DNA from: an uncultured Pseudoflavonifractor sp.
GTDB taxonomy: Bacteria; Bacillota; Clostridia; Oscillospirales; Oscillospiraceae
Assembly: GCF_944387275.1 (NCBI RefSeq)
Contig: NZ_CALXEG010000009.1
Coordinates: forward strand, 1 to 64,000
Length of the DNA: 64,000 nt
Direction of reading: 5' to 3'
The notes under the pieces are model-generated. The model was not told the DNA's origin. It made no database searches and saw only the letters and a program-made list of their open reading frames with translations. The position numbers and the translations under genes are program-made. Positions 34,306 to 43,301 of the stretch are shown piece by piece; within the stretch, counting starts at the first letter, position 1; each line of letters starts with the position of its first letter.

Positions 34306-35013
34306 TCAGCCGTTGACGTGGTGTTCCACATGGGCCTTCATCTGATAAAATCCCTCCCGGGGGATGACGACCTTCCCTTTCCGCACCTGGATCAGCCCCA
34401 TCTCCTCCAGATGCTGGATGCTCCGGTTGAGGGTCTTGACCGAAAAGCCGATCTCCTCCGCCAGCTGCTGCCTGGTCTTTTTCAGCTCCAGGCTCTCAGG
34501 CTGGGGCTGCCGCTGTTCAAACAGACGGATCAGGTGGACCATCAGCCGGTCCTTTCCCTCCATGAAGAGATACTTTCTGGCCTCCGCCGTCTGGGTGATC
34601 AGCCGGTGCATGTTCTCCTGGGTACGCATAAACAGCGCGTCCACATCCATATGCATCCACTCCATGTAGCACACCGCCGGGATGGTGAGCACCCGGCACC
34701 TTGTGGCCGACAGGATGCTGATGCGGTAGCAGGGCAGACCGGCAAAGCACTCGATCTCTCCGAAAAAATCTCCCGGTCCGAAATCCTTGAACGGGTAGGA
34801 CCGGTCGTGGGCGGGCCACTCCACCCCCGTCACCTTTCCCGACAGGATCATAAAAATATGGGTGCACTCTGTCCCCGCCTTGATAAAGGTCTGGTTGGCG
34901 GGAATCTCCAACAGGGACATATAATACCTGACCTCTTCCGTGCAGTTGCGAAACAGAAGCTCCATGTACGCCCGCTTGTCCTCTGGCAATTCTTTAAAAA
35001 TTTCCAAATGCAT
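34306..35013 (-). CDS. CRP/FNR-family transcriptional regulator
   Basis: A 235-residue regulator with an N-terminal cyclic-nucleotide-type effector domain (FIKAGTECTHIFMILSGKV, about 43-61, then FGPGDFFGEIECFAG, about 77-91) and a C-terminal winged helix (TRQQLAEEIGFSVKTLNRSI, about 184-203). It lacks the N-terminal cysteine cluster of FNR. It heads the xdhABC-permease group in the same direction and is probably co-transcribed, so it likely controls purine use and perhaps itself. The ATG at 35013 follows GAGGAG closely; an ATG four bases earlier is out of frame. The effector is unknown. Confidence 0.88.
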   Translation of the reverse strand: MHLEIFKELPEDKRAYMELLFRNCTEEVRYYMSLLEIPANQTFIKAGTECTHIFMILSGKVTGVEWPAHDRSYPFKDFGPGDFFGEIECFAGLPCYRISILSATRCRVLTIPAVCYMEWMHMDVDALFMRTQENMHRLITQTAEARKYLFMEGKDRLMVHLIRLFEQRQPQPESLELKKTRQQLAEEIGFSVKTLNRSIQHLEEMGLIQVRKGKVVIPREGFYQMKAHVEHHVNG

Positions 35014-35325
35014 CCATCTCCTCAGAGCGCGCAGCTTCCAGAATCAGCAAATGGCACAGATTTCTCTTCCTGTAAACCCATTATATCCGCTATATCTCAC
35101 AACTAGAAAGGCCATGTGTCCTTTTTTGCCCTGTTTTCTCCCCTCCGAACTGTACAATTTATCACAGGTATTTTTCACAATATGACCAGACCGCCTCCAG
35201 CCCTCCTTTCCGCAGGGCAGGGGGACAGGATGGATATCAGGCCCCCGCCATGAATAGGATAGGACGGGCACTGAAGGCAGCCGCCAGGCCGGCAGGAGCC
35301 CTATCCGCAAAAGGAGGCGTTTGCT
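35014..35325. promoter_or_regulatory. Control region upstream of the CRP-xdh operon
   Basis: This gap holds no gene I can support. On the minus strand there is a TATAAT (about 35080) with no recognisable -35 box, which suggests an activated promoter. Three TCACA half-sites lie nearby on the plus strand (35097-35101, 35162-35166, 35175-35179); TGTGA/TCACA is the CRP-type half-site. They are not arranged as a clean palindrome. Confidence 0.35.
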
Positions 35326-35478
35326 TTGAACCTGATCCACCTGCATCCCTGCGCAGACGCGGATGTACAGCAGCGAAACGACCGCCTGCTGCAAATCCAT
35401 ACCGCCTGCCTGCGGGCGCTCCAACAGTCCGGCCCCAGGGTACCCCGGCGTCCGCCCGGGAACGCAAGAGGCCGCTGA
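35326..35478 (+). CDS. Tiny gene upstream of recombinase 2 (candidate)
   Basis: A 50-codon frame starting with TTG at 35326, with AAAGGAGG about eight bases upstream, ending 28 bases before the recombinase. The product begins MNLIHLHPCADADVQQRNDR and reads LLQIHTACLRALQQS, a likely helix with a basic tail. The start codon is weak and no family is recognised. Its position mirrors the tiny gene before recombinase 1, which is the main reason to list it. Confidence 0.4.
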   Translation: MNLIHLHPCADADVQQRNDRLLQIHTACLRALQQSGPRVPRRPPGNARGR

Positions 35479-35506
35479 GCCGGCCAGGTCGCTGTCATGA
35501 AAGGAG

Positions 35507-36973
35507 GTGTCCGCCCTGGACGCGATCTATGCCCGGCAGTCCGTGAACAAGGCGGACAGCCTCTCCATCCAGGGGCAGATCGATCTGTGCCGCCAGAAAT
35601 CCGGCGGAGAATTCCGCGTCTATCAGGACAAGGGCTACTCCGGCAAGAACACCAACCGCCCGGCCTTTCAGCAGATGATGGCGGATGTGGAGCGGGACCT
35701 GGTCCAGAAGATCATCGTCTACCGGCTGGACCGCTTCTCCCGCTCCATCGCCGACTTCGGCCGGCTGTGGGAGATTCTGAGGCGCCATAATGTGGAGTTT
35801 GTCTCCATCAACGAGACCTTTGATACCTCCACGCCCATGGGCCGGGCCATGCTCAACATCATCATGGTCTTTGCCCAGCTGGAGCGGGAGACCACGGCGG
35901 AGCGGGTGCGGGACAACTACTACCAGCGGGCCAAACTGGGTTCCTGGCCGGGTGGTCCGGCGCCCTACGGCTTTACCATCGGCAGACTTCCGGGGCTAGA
36001 CGGAAAACCGGCCCCCGGCCTTCTGCCCGACGAGCACGCCTCCACCGTGGAGCGTATCTTTCAGTCCTACGCCCGGGAGGACGCCTCTCTGGGCAGCGTG
36101 GCCCGGTCCCTGAACGGCGACGGCGTCCCCGCTCCAAAACGGGCCACCTGGGACAATGTGGCGCTCTCCCGTATTTTACATAGTCCATTATACGTCATGG
36201 CCGATGAGGATGTCTATCTATACTACCAGGGCAAAGGCCTGATTTTTGCCAACCGGCTGGAGGAGTTCGACGGGCTTCACGGCGGCATGATCGTGGGCAA
36301 GCGGGACCGGAGCGCAGGCAAATACCAGGATCTGAAGGAGCAGCACTTCTCCCTGTCCACCCACTACGGGCTGGTCTCCTCCGGCCTGTGGCTCCGGTGC
36401 CAGTACAAGCTGGAGGCCAACCGGCAGCTGGGCAATTCCGGTCGGGGAAAGCACACCTGGCTCTCCGGTCTTTTGAAGTGCGGGACCTGCGGGTACAGCG
36501 TCAAGGTCAACCGGGACAAGGACAGATATTATCTGGTGTGCAGCGGCCGCTCCAATCTGGGACTGTGCCACTCGTCCATACAGGTGGACCTGCGGACCCT
36601 GGAGGCCGCCGTGGAGGCGGAGCTGGAGCGGCTTCTGGCAGAGTGCCCGGACGTGAAGGAGCATCTGGCAGACGGCCGGGAAAACACCGCGGCTCTGGCC
36701 GAGATCGACCGAAAAATCGACCGGCTCATCTCCGCCCTGGCCGAGAGCAGCGACCTGACCATGGCCTATATCAACCGCACCGTCAAAAAGCTGGAGTGCC
36801 AGCGGCAGGAACTGCTGGAGCAGCAGGCCGGGCACCACGCAAGTCCAAGCCCCAAGTTGGCGCATCTGAAATTCGGTCCCCTGGAATTCGAACAGAAAAA
36901 GCTGGTGGCGGCCCAGTTTATTCGGGAAATCAAATTATCCGACGATACGACGGAAGTGATCTGGAACATATGA
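35507..36973 (+). CDS. Large serine recombinase, element 2
   Basis: A 488-residue large serine recombinase with the full domain order. Resolvase domain: catalytic serine in AIYARQSVNK (Ser12 from the GTG) and the arginine motif VYRLDRFSRSIADFGRLWE. Then a recombinase domain (GSWPGGPAPYGFTIG), zinc ribbon (LKCGTCGYSVKV, then YLVCSGRSNLGLC) and a coiled coil (about 395-445). The start is uncertain: the GTG at 35507 overlaps the AGGAGG itself, while an in-frame CTG at 35516 is spaced ideally, so a non-standard start is possible. It is the only recombinase in the 37-kb island and has its own terminator. It is not close in sequence to recombinase 1. Confidence 0.9.
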   Translation: MSALDAIYARQSVNKADSLSIQGQIDLCRQKSGGEFRVYQDKGYSGKNTNRPAFQQMMADVERDLVQKIIVYRLDRFSRSIADFGRLWEILRRHNVEFVSINETFDTSTPMGRAMLNIIMVFAQLERETTAERVRDNYYQRAKLGSWPGGPAPYGFTIGRLPGLDGKPAPGLLPDEHASTVERIFQSYAREDASLGSVARSLNGDGVPAPKRATWDNVALSRILHSPLYVMADEDVYLYYQGKGLIFANRLEEFDGLHGGMIVGKRDRSAGKYQDLKEQHFSLSTHYGLVSSGLWLRCQYKLEANRQLGNSGRGKHTWLSGLLKCGTCGYSVKVNRDKDRYYLVCSGRSNLGLCHSSIQVDLRTLEAAVEAELERLLAECPDVKEHLADGRENTAALAEIDRKIDRLISALAESSDLTMAYINRTVKKLECQRQELLEQQAGHHASPSPKLAHLKFGPLEFEQKKLVAAQFIREIKLSDDTTEVIWNI

Positions 36974-37019
36974 GGCCTGGACGGCAGCCATCCCCTCCTG
37001 TATTCCAGGTCTGTTTTTT
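36973..37019 (+). terminator. Terminator of recombinase 2
   Basis: AGGCCTGGA and TCCAGGTCT arms around a 22-base loop, then GTTTTTT. Confidence 0.65.
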
Positions 37020-37122
37020 ATCCGTCCCCGGCGTCCGCCACGGCCGTACTGCACCGTTTCATTGGCGGCGCAGGCGATAATATCCGTTTTCCGTACACAT
37101 TTTAGCCGGATTTAATCAAGTA

Positions 37123-37151
37123 TTGCCAAGTTATTGCATCTATGAGATAAT
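37123..37151 (+). promoter_or_regulatory. Promoter of LytTR two-component system 1
   Basis: TTGCCA (37123-37128), 17 bases, GATAAT (37146-37151), about 40 bases before the response regulator. Confidence 0.6.
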
Positions 37152-37193
37152 ATTCTCAACCTATTTACTCTGCGTCAGGGAGGTTGAGGGGCC

Positions 37194-37910
37194 ATGATCC
37201 GCATCGCCGTTGTGGAGGATCTGGAGGACGAAGCGCGGCAGCTCACGAAGTGCATCGAACAGTACGGCAGGGAGAAAAACGAGGTCTTTGCCGTGGAACG
37301 CTTTTCCGATGGACTGGCCTTTATGGAAGGCTATGAGCCGCGCTACGACATTATTTTTATGGACATCAATATGCCGCTCATGAGCGGGCTGAGCGCGGCA
37401 AAGCGTCTGCGCGTCGTGGACCCCAGCGTATGCCTGATTTTTGTCACCCAGATGGCCCAGTACGCCTTAAACGGCTATGAGGTGGGCGCCAGCGACTATA
37501 TTTTGAAGCCCGTCACTTACGGTTCCTTTGCACTGCGCTTTGACAGGGCGGTGGCCTCGGCCAAGGGCAGGCAGCACCACGCCGTTCTCTTGAAAACCCA
37601 GAGCGGCCTCTCCCGGATCGACACAAACAGCATCTGCTATGTCGAGGTGAACAAGCATCTGGTGGTGTACCACACGGTGAACGGGGACCTGGAGTCCTGG
37701 GAATCATTAAAAAGCGTGGAGGAAAAGCTGGGGCCCCTGGCTGGAAGCCGCTTTGTCCGCTGCAACAACTGTTTTCTGGTCAATCTGCATTATGTAAATA
37801 AAATCGACGGCGATACCCTCTGGGTGGGCGACAGCCAGCTGAAGATCAGCCGGGCGCGGCGGAAGGGCTTCCTCAACGCGCTGACGGTCTTCTTTGAGAC
37901 GGGAGGCTGA
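37194..37910 (+). CDS. LytTR-family response regulator 1
   Basis: A 238-residue response regulator of the AgrA/LytR type. The receiver domain has the acidic pocket VVEDLEDEA, phospho-acceptor Asp57 (IIFMDINMP) and Lys105 (DYILKPVTYG). The C-terminal half is a LytTR DNA-binding domain (YVEVNKHLVVYHTVNGDLES, then SRFVRCNNCFLVNLHYVNKI). Such regulators bind pairs of direct repeats near ACNGTTNRK one or two helical turns apart. It is followed six bases later by its kinase, and further on by a GH3 gene that is a likely target. It is a paralogue of the regulator at 59061-59771 (same Asp57, closely similar DYVLKPVSY motif). Confidence 0.92.
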   Translation: MIRIAVVEDLEDEARQLTKCIEQYGREKNEVFAVERFSDGLAFMEGYEPRYDIIFMDINMPLMSGLSAAKRLRVVDPSVCLIFVTQMAQYALNGYEVGASDYILKPVTYGSFALRFDRAVASAKGRQHHAVLLKTQSGLSRIDTNSICYVEVNKHLVVYHTVNGDLESWESLKSVEEKLGPLAGSRFVRCNNCFLVNLHYVNKIDGDTLWVGDSQLKISRARRKGFLNALTVFFETGG

Positions 37911-37916
37911 GCGAAT

Positions 37917-39251
37917 ATGGACGGAGATTCCGCTGTGAACCTTCTGATCCGGGGACTCGACAGCATACAGTCCTATCAGTTCCGCCTGTTCTGGGCGGAG
38001 CTGCTGTTTTTCGTCCACCTGCCCCGCCGGCGGCTCTTCGGACTGCGGGCGCTGGTGTGGCTCCCCTTTCTCCTTCTCCCGCTGTGCTTTGACAACGGCT
38101 TTGACAGCGCCTTCTTTATCGTCCACAACTATACCTGGAGCTTTCTGGTCTGGTTTGTCTACTCGGTCTTTGCCATGGCCTTTTGCCACAGGCTGGACGC
38201 GGAGCAGCTGGTCTACATCAGCGTTGTGGCATACAGCATGCAAAACCTGTTTGCCAGCATGAAATACTTCCTCCTCTACCGCTTCTTCTCTGTCTCCTCC
38301 CTGCTCTTCCAGAGTCTGACGCTGGTGCTGATGCTGGCGCTGTACGCCCTGTTCTACCTGACCTTTGTCCGGTCGTGGGTGCACAAATTCAGGCTGGAGC
38401 TGCGCATCAACAAGATGTATCTGCTGGTATCCGCCATCGCCATCCTGCTGATCCTGAACGTGCTCAACTCCTACATGCAGAACACCAGCCTGGACCTCTT
38501 TACTCTGTCAAACAACTGCCTGCTCTTCAGCATCTGCACCGCCCTCATCGTCCTGCTGCTGGCGGGCGTCTACGACAGGTCCTATGCTCAGTACGAAAAG
38601 GACACCATGCGGCAGCTGCTGCTGGAGCAGGAGAAGCAGCGGAGCCTGTCGGAGCGCACCATCGCCATGATCAACATGAAGTGCCACGACATGAAGCACC
38701 AGCTCCTGGCCCTGGGCCGGAAGGAGAGCGGCGCTTCCGACGGGACCTACATGCGCGAGACCCTGGACTCCATCCAGATCTACGACAGCTTCTTCAAGAC
38801 GGGAAACAAGTACCTGGATCTGATCCTGACCGAGAAGAGCCTGCTATGCCAGAGTGAAAAAATCAGCCTGACCTGCACGGTGGACGGCACGGCGCTGGAC
38901 TTTATGAGCCCGACGGATATCTACTCCTTTTTCGGCAACGCCCTGGACAACGCCATCGAGTGCCAGCAGCGCTGCCCGGAAGACCGGCGGAGCATCTCGG
39001 TCAGCGTCTGCCGGCAGAACGGCGGCTTTGTCAGCATCGTCATCAAAAACTACAGCGAGCAACAGCCGGAGTTCCGGAACGGGCTTCCCAGGACGTCCAA
39101 GGGCGACAAGAGCCTCCACGGCTTCGGCACCAAGAGCATGCACTACATCATCCACGATCTGTACGGGGGTAACCTGCTGATGCGCCAGGAGGGAGACGCC
39201 TTTATCGTCTCGGCGCTGCTCTCTGTGGACGCCAAGCGGAGGGAACCCTAA
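37917..39251 (+). CDS. GHKL-type sensor histidine kinase 1
   Basis: A 444-residue membrane kinase of the AgrC/HPK10 sort. The N-terminal half has about six transmembrane segments (for example LIVLLLAGVYDRSYA near 215), and no extracellular domain of any size. The phospho-acceptor motif is NMKCHDMKHQLLAL (about His257). The ATP-binding GHKL domain follows, with the N-box FFGNALDNAIEC and the G-box HGFGTKSMHYII. This architecture commonly senses peptides or membrane-soluble cues. It pairs with the LytTR regulator just upstream. The ATG follows GGGAGG ten bases upstream, and a terminator closes the operon. Confidence 0.88.
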   Translation: MDGDSAVNLLIRGLDSIQSYQFRLFWAELLFFVHLPRRRLFGLRALVWLPFLLLPLCFDNGFDSAFFIVHNYTWSFLVWFVYSVFAMAFCHRLDAEQLVYISVVAYSMQNLFASMKYFLLYRFFSVSSLLFQSLTLVLMLALYALFYLTFVRSWVHKFRLELRINKMYLLVSAIAILLILNVLNSYMQNTSLDLFTLSNNCLLFSICTALIVLLLAGVYDRSYAQYEKDTMRQLLLEQEKQRSLSERTIAMINMKCHDMKHQLLALGRKESGASDGTYMRETLDSIQIYDSFFKTGNKYLDLILTEKSLLCQSEKISLTCTVDGTALDFMSPTDIYSFFGNALDNAIECQQRCPEDRRSISVSVCRQNGGFVSIVIKNYSEQQPEFRNGLPRTSKGDKSLHGFGTKSMHYIIHDLYGGNLLMRQEGDAFIVSALLSVDAKRREP

Positions 39252-39266
39252 CAGAATCTTCCCATG

Positions 39267-39305
39267 AAAGCGTGACTGCACAAATGCAGTCACGCTTTTA
39301 TTTTG
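39267..39305 (+). terminator. Terminator of two-component system 1
   Basis: AAAGCGTGACTGCA / TGCAGTCACGCTTT hairpin, then TATTTTG. Confidence 0.85.
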
Positions 39306-39371
39306 CCCGGAGGCGGGCTGGATGTCTTTTGTGCAAAACGTCAAATCCCGTTCTTCCCGCCGGGCTTCAAA

Positions 39372-39403
39372 ATACCGGACGTGCGCGAAAACATACCGTT
39401 TAT
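39372..39403 (+). promoter_or_regulatory. Possible LytTR site upstream of GH3 gene 1
   Basis: ATACCG occurs at 39372 and 39393, exactly 21 bases apart. The second copy reads ACCGTTTAT, fitting the LytTR half-site [TA][AC][CA]GTTN[AG][TG]; the first copy is degenerate. It lies about 75 bases before a TACAAT -10 box (39478-39483). Confidence 0.35.
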
Positions 39404-39521
39404 GCAATGCCCGCGCAGAGAGGACATGAATCCCGACCAGTCATGGGTAAAACCGCTGAAAACGCCTGGGTGTGTGCTACAATAAGGGCGCTTAAAAAAG
39501 CAATATTTTAAGGAGGAGAGA

Positions 39522-40508
39522 TTGAAATTGGCAACGAAAACGAAGAAACTGTTCATTTTGCTTGCTCCGCTGGTCGTATATGCCGTCATCGCGGCCGTCA
39601 TGGTCGGCATGCACTTTGCGGACAGCCGTCCCGCCACGGCCGACGCCGGGCCGGAGAGCAGCGCGCCCCAGGGCGACTATGAGTTCGTCTTCAGCGGCAC
39701 GGTGGAGACGGCCACAGGCCGCACCTTCACCCTGGACATGACCGGAAACAAGGACGAGGATCAGACGCTGAACCTGACGGTAAAGGAGATGCCGGCCCTG
39801 AATCTGACCGGCAGATGGACTTTCACCGAGGGCAAGGGCTACAAGGTCTTTCTGGACGACGCCAACGGCACCTTTGCGTACAGCCGCTACAATCCCGACA
39901 CCAAATCCTACTCCTTGACCTTTGACTACGATATGGGCAACTTCGGCCAGCCCCGGGTGGTGCTCACCTATCTGGACGAGGACTTTGCCGCCCAGTACGA
40001 CGGCGTGGGTCTGGGCCGGAAGCCGCCTATCTTCTCCCTCACCGGCTACACCACCTACCAGCACTACGGCTACGGCACCCTGCTCTGCGCCGAGGACGGC
40101 ACCGTCTCGGCCAGCCTGACCAACACCGGCGCAGGCTGGTACTTCAACCGCTCCGGCACCTGGACCTACGACGAGGCAGCCGACGAGTATGTCATCGTAT
40201 TCACCGACTCCACCATCTCCCTGACCGACGGCAACATCGACATCCACGAGGACCCCGCTGGCGACTACGTCCTCTGGACCAAGTTCCCCGTGGGCGCCGA
40301 ATCCCCCGAGTACAGTACTCATCTCCTGGTCAGCGAGCTCCAGGATACCTACCAGCTGTTCACAGCCCCCTACGAGTACCACGCCCGGTACGACGAGGCC
40401 ACGGGCAGCTATCAGATTGCAATCGAAGCGCAGTACAACTGGGGACTGGGTACCGGCGATATCGTCACCTTCTCCGGCAGCGCCTCCCTTGCGGATATGG
40501 AGGGTTAA
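39522..40508 (+). CDS. Membrane-anchored extracytoplasmic protein, unknown
   Basis: A 328-residue protein with one N-terminal membrane helix (about 9-29, KLFILLAPLVVYAVIAAVMV) and an outside part of repeated beta-strand blocks (YEFVFSGTVETATGRTFTLD, WTYDEAADEYVIVFTDSTIS). The two halves seem to repeat a similar fold of about 130 residues, each with a Trp-rich strand, which suggests a two-domain ligand-binding protein. I recognise no family. The start is a TTG at 39522 with AGGAGG five bases upstream. It is followed three bases later by the GH3 gene, so it is probably part of the same surface machine. Confidence 0.65.
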   Translation: MKLATKTKKLFILLAPLVVYAVIAAVMVGMHFADSRPATADAGPESSAPQGDYEFVFSGTVETATGRTFTLDMTGNKDEDQTLNLTVKEMPALNLTGRWTFTEGKGYKVFLDDANGTFAYSRYNPDTKSYSLTFDYDMGNFGQPRVVLTYLDEDFAAQYDGVGLGRKPPIFSLTGYTTYQHYGYGTLLCAEDGTVSASLTNTGAGWYFNRSGTWTYDEAADEYVIVFTDSTISLTDGNIDIHEDPAGDYVLWTKFPVGAESPEYSTHLLVSELQDTYQLFTAPYEYHARYDEATGSYQIAIEAQYNWGLGTGDIVTFSGSASLADMEG

Positions 40509-40511
40509 CCG

Positions 40512-43301
40512 ATGAAGATCAAGAGAAAAGAGCTCTACGGGCTCCTGTACGTGGTCGTGGCCTTCTTCCTGGCGGTCCTGATCGCGCTGAACTACTTCGC
40601 CTTCTCCTACAGCACCCTGGTGAGCAATTTCTTCCACCAGTCCACCTTCCGCATTGAGGCGGATGAAAACGCAGGCAGCGAGAATACCAACTACTTCAAT
40701 CTGGACTACACCTCCACCGAGCAGCTGGAGGCCGATGAGCGGGCCTACGCCGAGGAGGTCCAGTCCGAAGGCGTGATCCTCCTGCAGAACAACGGCCTGC
40801 CCATCGCCCCCACCAGGACCACCTTCCTGGGCCTTTACAGCCGGGACGACATGCTCTCCGCCGGCGTATCCGTCTCCGACAACGCTCCCTCCATGGAGCA
40901 GCAGTTCACCGACGCCGGCTTTGAGGTGAACCCCACCATGATCTCCTACTACCAGAGCCTCACCGAGGAGGCCGACCCCTCCGCCTTTTCCGCTGAGGCC
41001 AGGGACTCCATCGCCTCCTACAACGACCTGGCCGTGGTGGTGCTCTTCAGCGGCGGCGCCGAGGCCATGGACATTACGGTGGACGACCTGCGCTTTACCG
41101 ACACCGAGGAGGCCCTCATCCGGTACGCCTCTGAAAACTTCAGCAATGTAGTGGTTCTGCTCAACACCTCCAACACGGTGGAGTGCGACTATCTGGAGCA
41201 GTTCGACAATCTCTCCGTGCTCTACATCAACTTCAGCGGCGACGCCGGCATCGGCGTCATCCCCCGTATCCTCACCGGCGAGATCAACCCCTCCGGCAAG
41301 ACCACGGACACCTTTGCCTACGACGTGGAATCCCCCATCTCCATGCTCAACTACGAGAACAGCGCCGAGGACCAGGGCCTCATGAGCAACGGGGAGCGAG
41401 TCGGCAACTACGTCAACTACATCGAGGGCATCTATGTGGGCTACCGCTACTTTGAGACCCGGTATGAGGACGTGGTCCTGGGCACCGGCAACGCCGGCGA
41501 CTTCGATTACGCCGCCACCGTGCAGTACCCCTTCGGCTACGGCCTCAGCTACACCACCTTCGCCTATTCCGACTTCTCCCTCCAGGAGAACCCCACCAGC
41601 TTCACCCTGTCCGTGACGGTGACCAACACCGGCGACACCTATACGGGCAAGGAGGCTGTCGGCTTCTACATGCAGTCCCCCTACACCGAGTACGACAAGC
41701 GCAACGGCGTGGAGAAATCCTCCGTACAGCTGGTAGGCTTTGCCAAGACCGGCCTGCTGGCCCCCGGCGAGAGCGAGACCCTGACTGTTGAGGTAGACAA
41801 GTCCGAGATGCGGGCCTATGACGCCAACAACCTGAAGACCTACATTGTGGACGACGGCCTGTACTACTTTGCCGCAGGTGCCAACGCCCACGACGCCGTC
41901 AACAACATCCTGGCTGCCAAGGGCGCCGCCGGCATCGCCATGGACGCCTACAAAATGACCGCCCCCGGCGACGCCTCCCTGGTGGGCACCTACACCCAGG
42001 AGAGCTTTGACGCCGAGACCTACTCCTACGGTGCCAACGGCGAAAAGATCACCAATAAGTTTGACGACGTCAACCTGAACTACTACTACCCCGGCACTGT
42101 CACCTATGTCACCAGAAACGACTGGATGGGCACCATCCCCGCCCAGAAGGCGGGCGACATCGACGCCACCGAGGAGCTGCTGGGCAATTTCAACCCCACC
42201 TTTGAGTCCGGCGAGGAACCCGCTCCCGCCACGGGCCAGAGCAACGGCCTGACCATCATGTCCCTGATGGGGCTGGACTACGACAACGAGTACTGGGACA
42301 TGCTCCTGGACCAGTTCACGGCGGAGGAGCTCATGTCCATCGTGGCCTACGGCGGCTTCAAGACCAACATGGTGGGCAGCATCAACAAGCCCGCCTCCGT
42401 GGACAAGGACGGCCCCGCCGGTCTGGACTCCTCCCAGCTGGGCGGAGAGAGCTGCTATACCTTCCCCTCCGAGAGTATGCTGGCCTGCACCTGGAACAGG
42501 GAGCTGGTGGCCCAGCTGGGCTACTTTGTCTCTCAGGACTGCCTCCTGACCGGCACCACCGGCTGGTACGCCCCCGCCTGCAATATCCACCGGGTGGCCA
42601 TCTGCGGCCGCACCAGAGAGTACTTCTCCGAGGACGCCTTCCTCTCCGGTACCATGGCCTACGCCGTGGCCTCCACTGCCCAGGCCCACGGCGTAGTGAC
42701 CTACACCAAGCACTTCGCCCTCAACGAGCAGGAGAACAACCGCTCCTCCGTGTGCACCTTCTCCAACGAGCAGGCCATCAGGGAGATCTACCTCAAGCCC
42801 TTTGAGATGGCCGTGGCCGAGGGCGGCGGCATGGGCATCATGACCTCCATGAACCGGGTGGGCACCACCTACTCCAGCTCCCACTACAATCTGTGCACCG
42901 GCATCCTGCGGGACGAGTGGGGCTTCCACGGCGTGGTCATCACCGACTTTGTCAGCGGCCCCAGCGACAAGGTGGTCCCCCGGGAACTGGTTCTGGCCGG
43001 CACCGACCTGTTCCTCTGCACCGTCAGTGACCAGTCCATGTTCATCGAGGGATACCAGAATGACCCCGATGTGCTCAACGCCCTCCGGGAGTCTGCCCAC
43101 CGCATCTGCTACACCTACGTCAACTCCAACCTGATGAACGGCCTCTCCTCCTCCTCCCGGGTCATCTCCATCACGCCCGCCTGGGTCTACGGCTTGTACG
43201 CGGTGGACGCGGTCCTCATCTACGTGCTCTATCTGCTGGCAATGACGCCTGTCCTGAACAAGCTGGGCGAGAAAAAGGAGGATAAACATGAAGCTCAATA
43301 A
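40512..43301 (+). CDS. Permuted, doubly membrane-anchored GH3 glycoside hydrolase 1
   Basis: A 929-residue glycoside hydrolase of family 3 with its domains in unusual order. After an N-terminal membrane helix (YGLLYVVVAFFLAVLIALNY) comes the alpha/beta sandwich normally at the C-terminus (GVILLQNNGLPIAP, about 90-310). A fibronectin-III-like domain follows (about 345-450). The catalytic TIM barrel comes last (about 580-870), with KHFALNEQENNR and the nucleophile in GVVITDFVSG (about Asp812). A second membrane helix ends the protein. The catalytic module would be held outside between two anchors. GH3 enzymes release glucose, xylose or GlcNAc from glycans. The ATG follows GGAGGGTTAACC, three bases after the previous gene. 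Confidence 0.85.
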   Translation: MKIKRKELYGLLYVVVAFFLAVLIALNYFAFSYSTLVSNFFHQSTFRIEADENAGSENTNYFNLDYTSTEQLEADERAYAEEVQSEGVILLQNNGLPIAPTRTTFLGLYSRDDMLSAGVSVSDNAPSMEQQFTDAGFEVNPTMISYYQSLTEEADPSAFSAEARDSIASYNDLAVVVLFSGGAEAMDITVDDLRFTDTEEALIRYASENFSNVVVLLNTSNTVECDYLEQFDNLSVLYINFSGDAGIGVIPRILTGEINPSGKTTDTFAYDVESPISMLNYENSAEDQGLMSNGERVGNYVNYIEGIYVGYRYFETRYEDVVLGTGNAGDFDYAATVQYPFGYGLSYTTFAYSDFSLQENPTSFTLSVTVTNTGDTYTGKEAVGFYMQSPYTEYDKRNGVEKSSVQLVGFAKTGLLAPGESETLTVEVDKSEMRAYDANNLKTYIVDDGLYYFAAGANAHDAVNNILAAKGAAGIAMDAYKMTAPGDASLVGTYTQESFDAETYSYGANGEKITNKFDDVNLNYYYPGTVTYVTRNDWMGTIPAQKAGDIDATEELLGNFNPTFESGEEPAPATGQSNGLTIMSLMGLDYDNEYWDMLLDQFTAEELMSIVAYGGFKTNMVGSINKPASVDKDGPAGLDSSQLGGESCYTFPSESMLACTWNRELVAQLGYFVSQDCLLTGTTGWYAPACNIHRVAICGRTREYFSEDAFLSGTMAYAVASTAQAHGVVTYTKHFALNEQENNRSSVCTFSNEQAIREIYLKPFEMAVAEGGGMGIMTSMNRVGTTYSSSHYNLCTGILRDEWGFHGVVITDFVSGPSDKVVPRELVLAGTDLFLCTVSDQSMFIEGYQNDPDVLNALRESAHRICYTYVNSNLMNGLSSSSRVISITPAWVYGLYAVDAVLIYVLYLLAMTPVLNKLGEKKEDKHEAQ

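Noticed and set aside
35497-35790. A 97-codon frame starting ATG at the recombinase 2 ribosome site
   Set aside because: It is out of frame with the recombinase and translates to an Arg/Gly/Pro-rich shadow of the resolvase domain.
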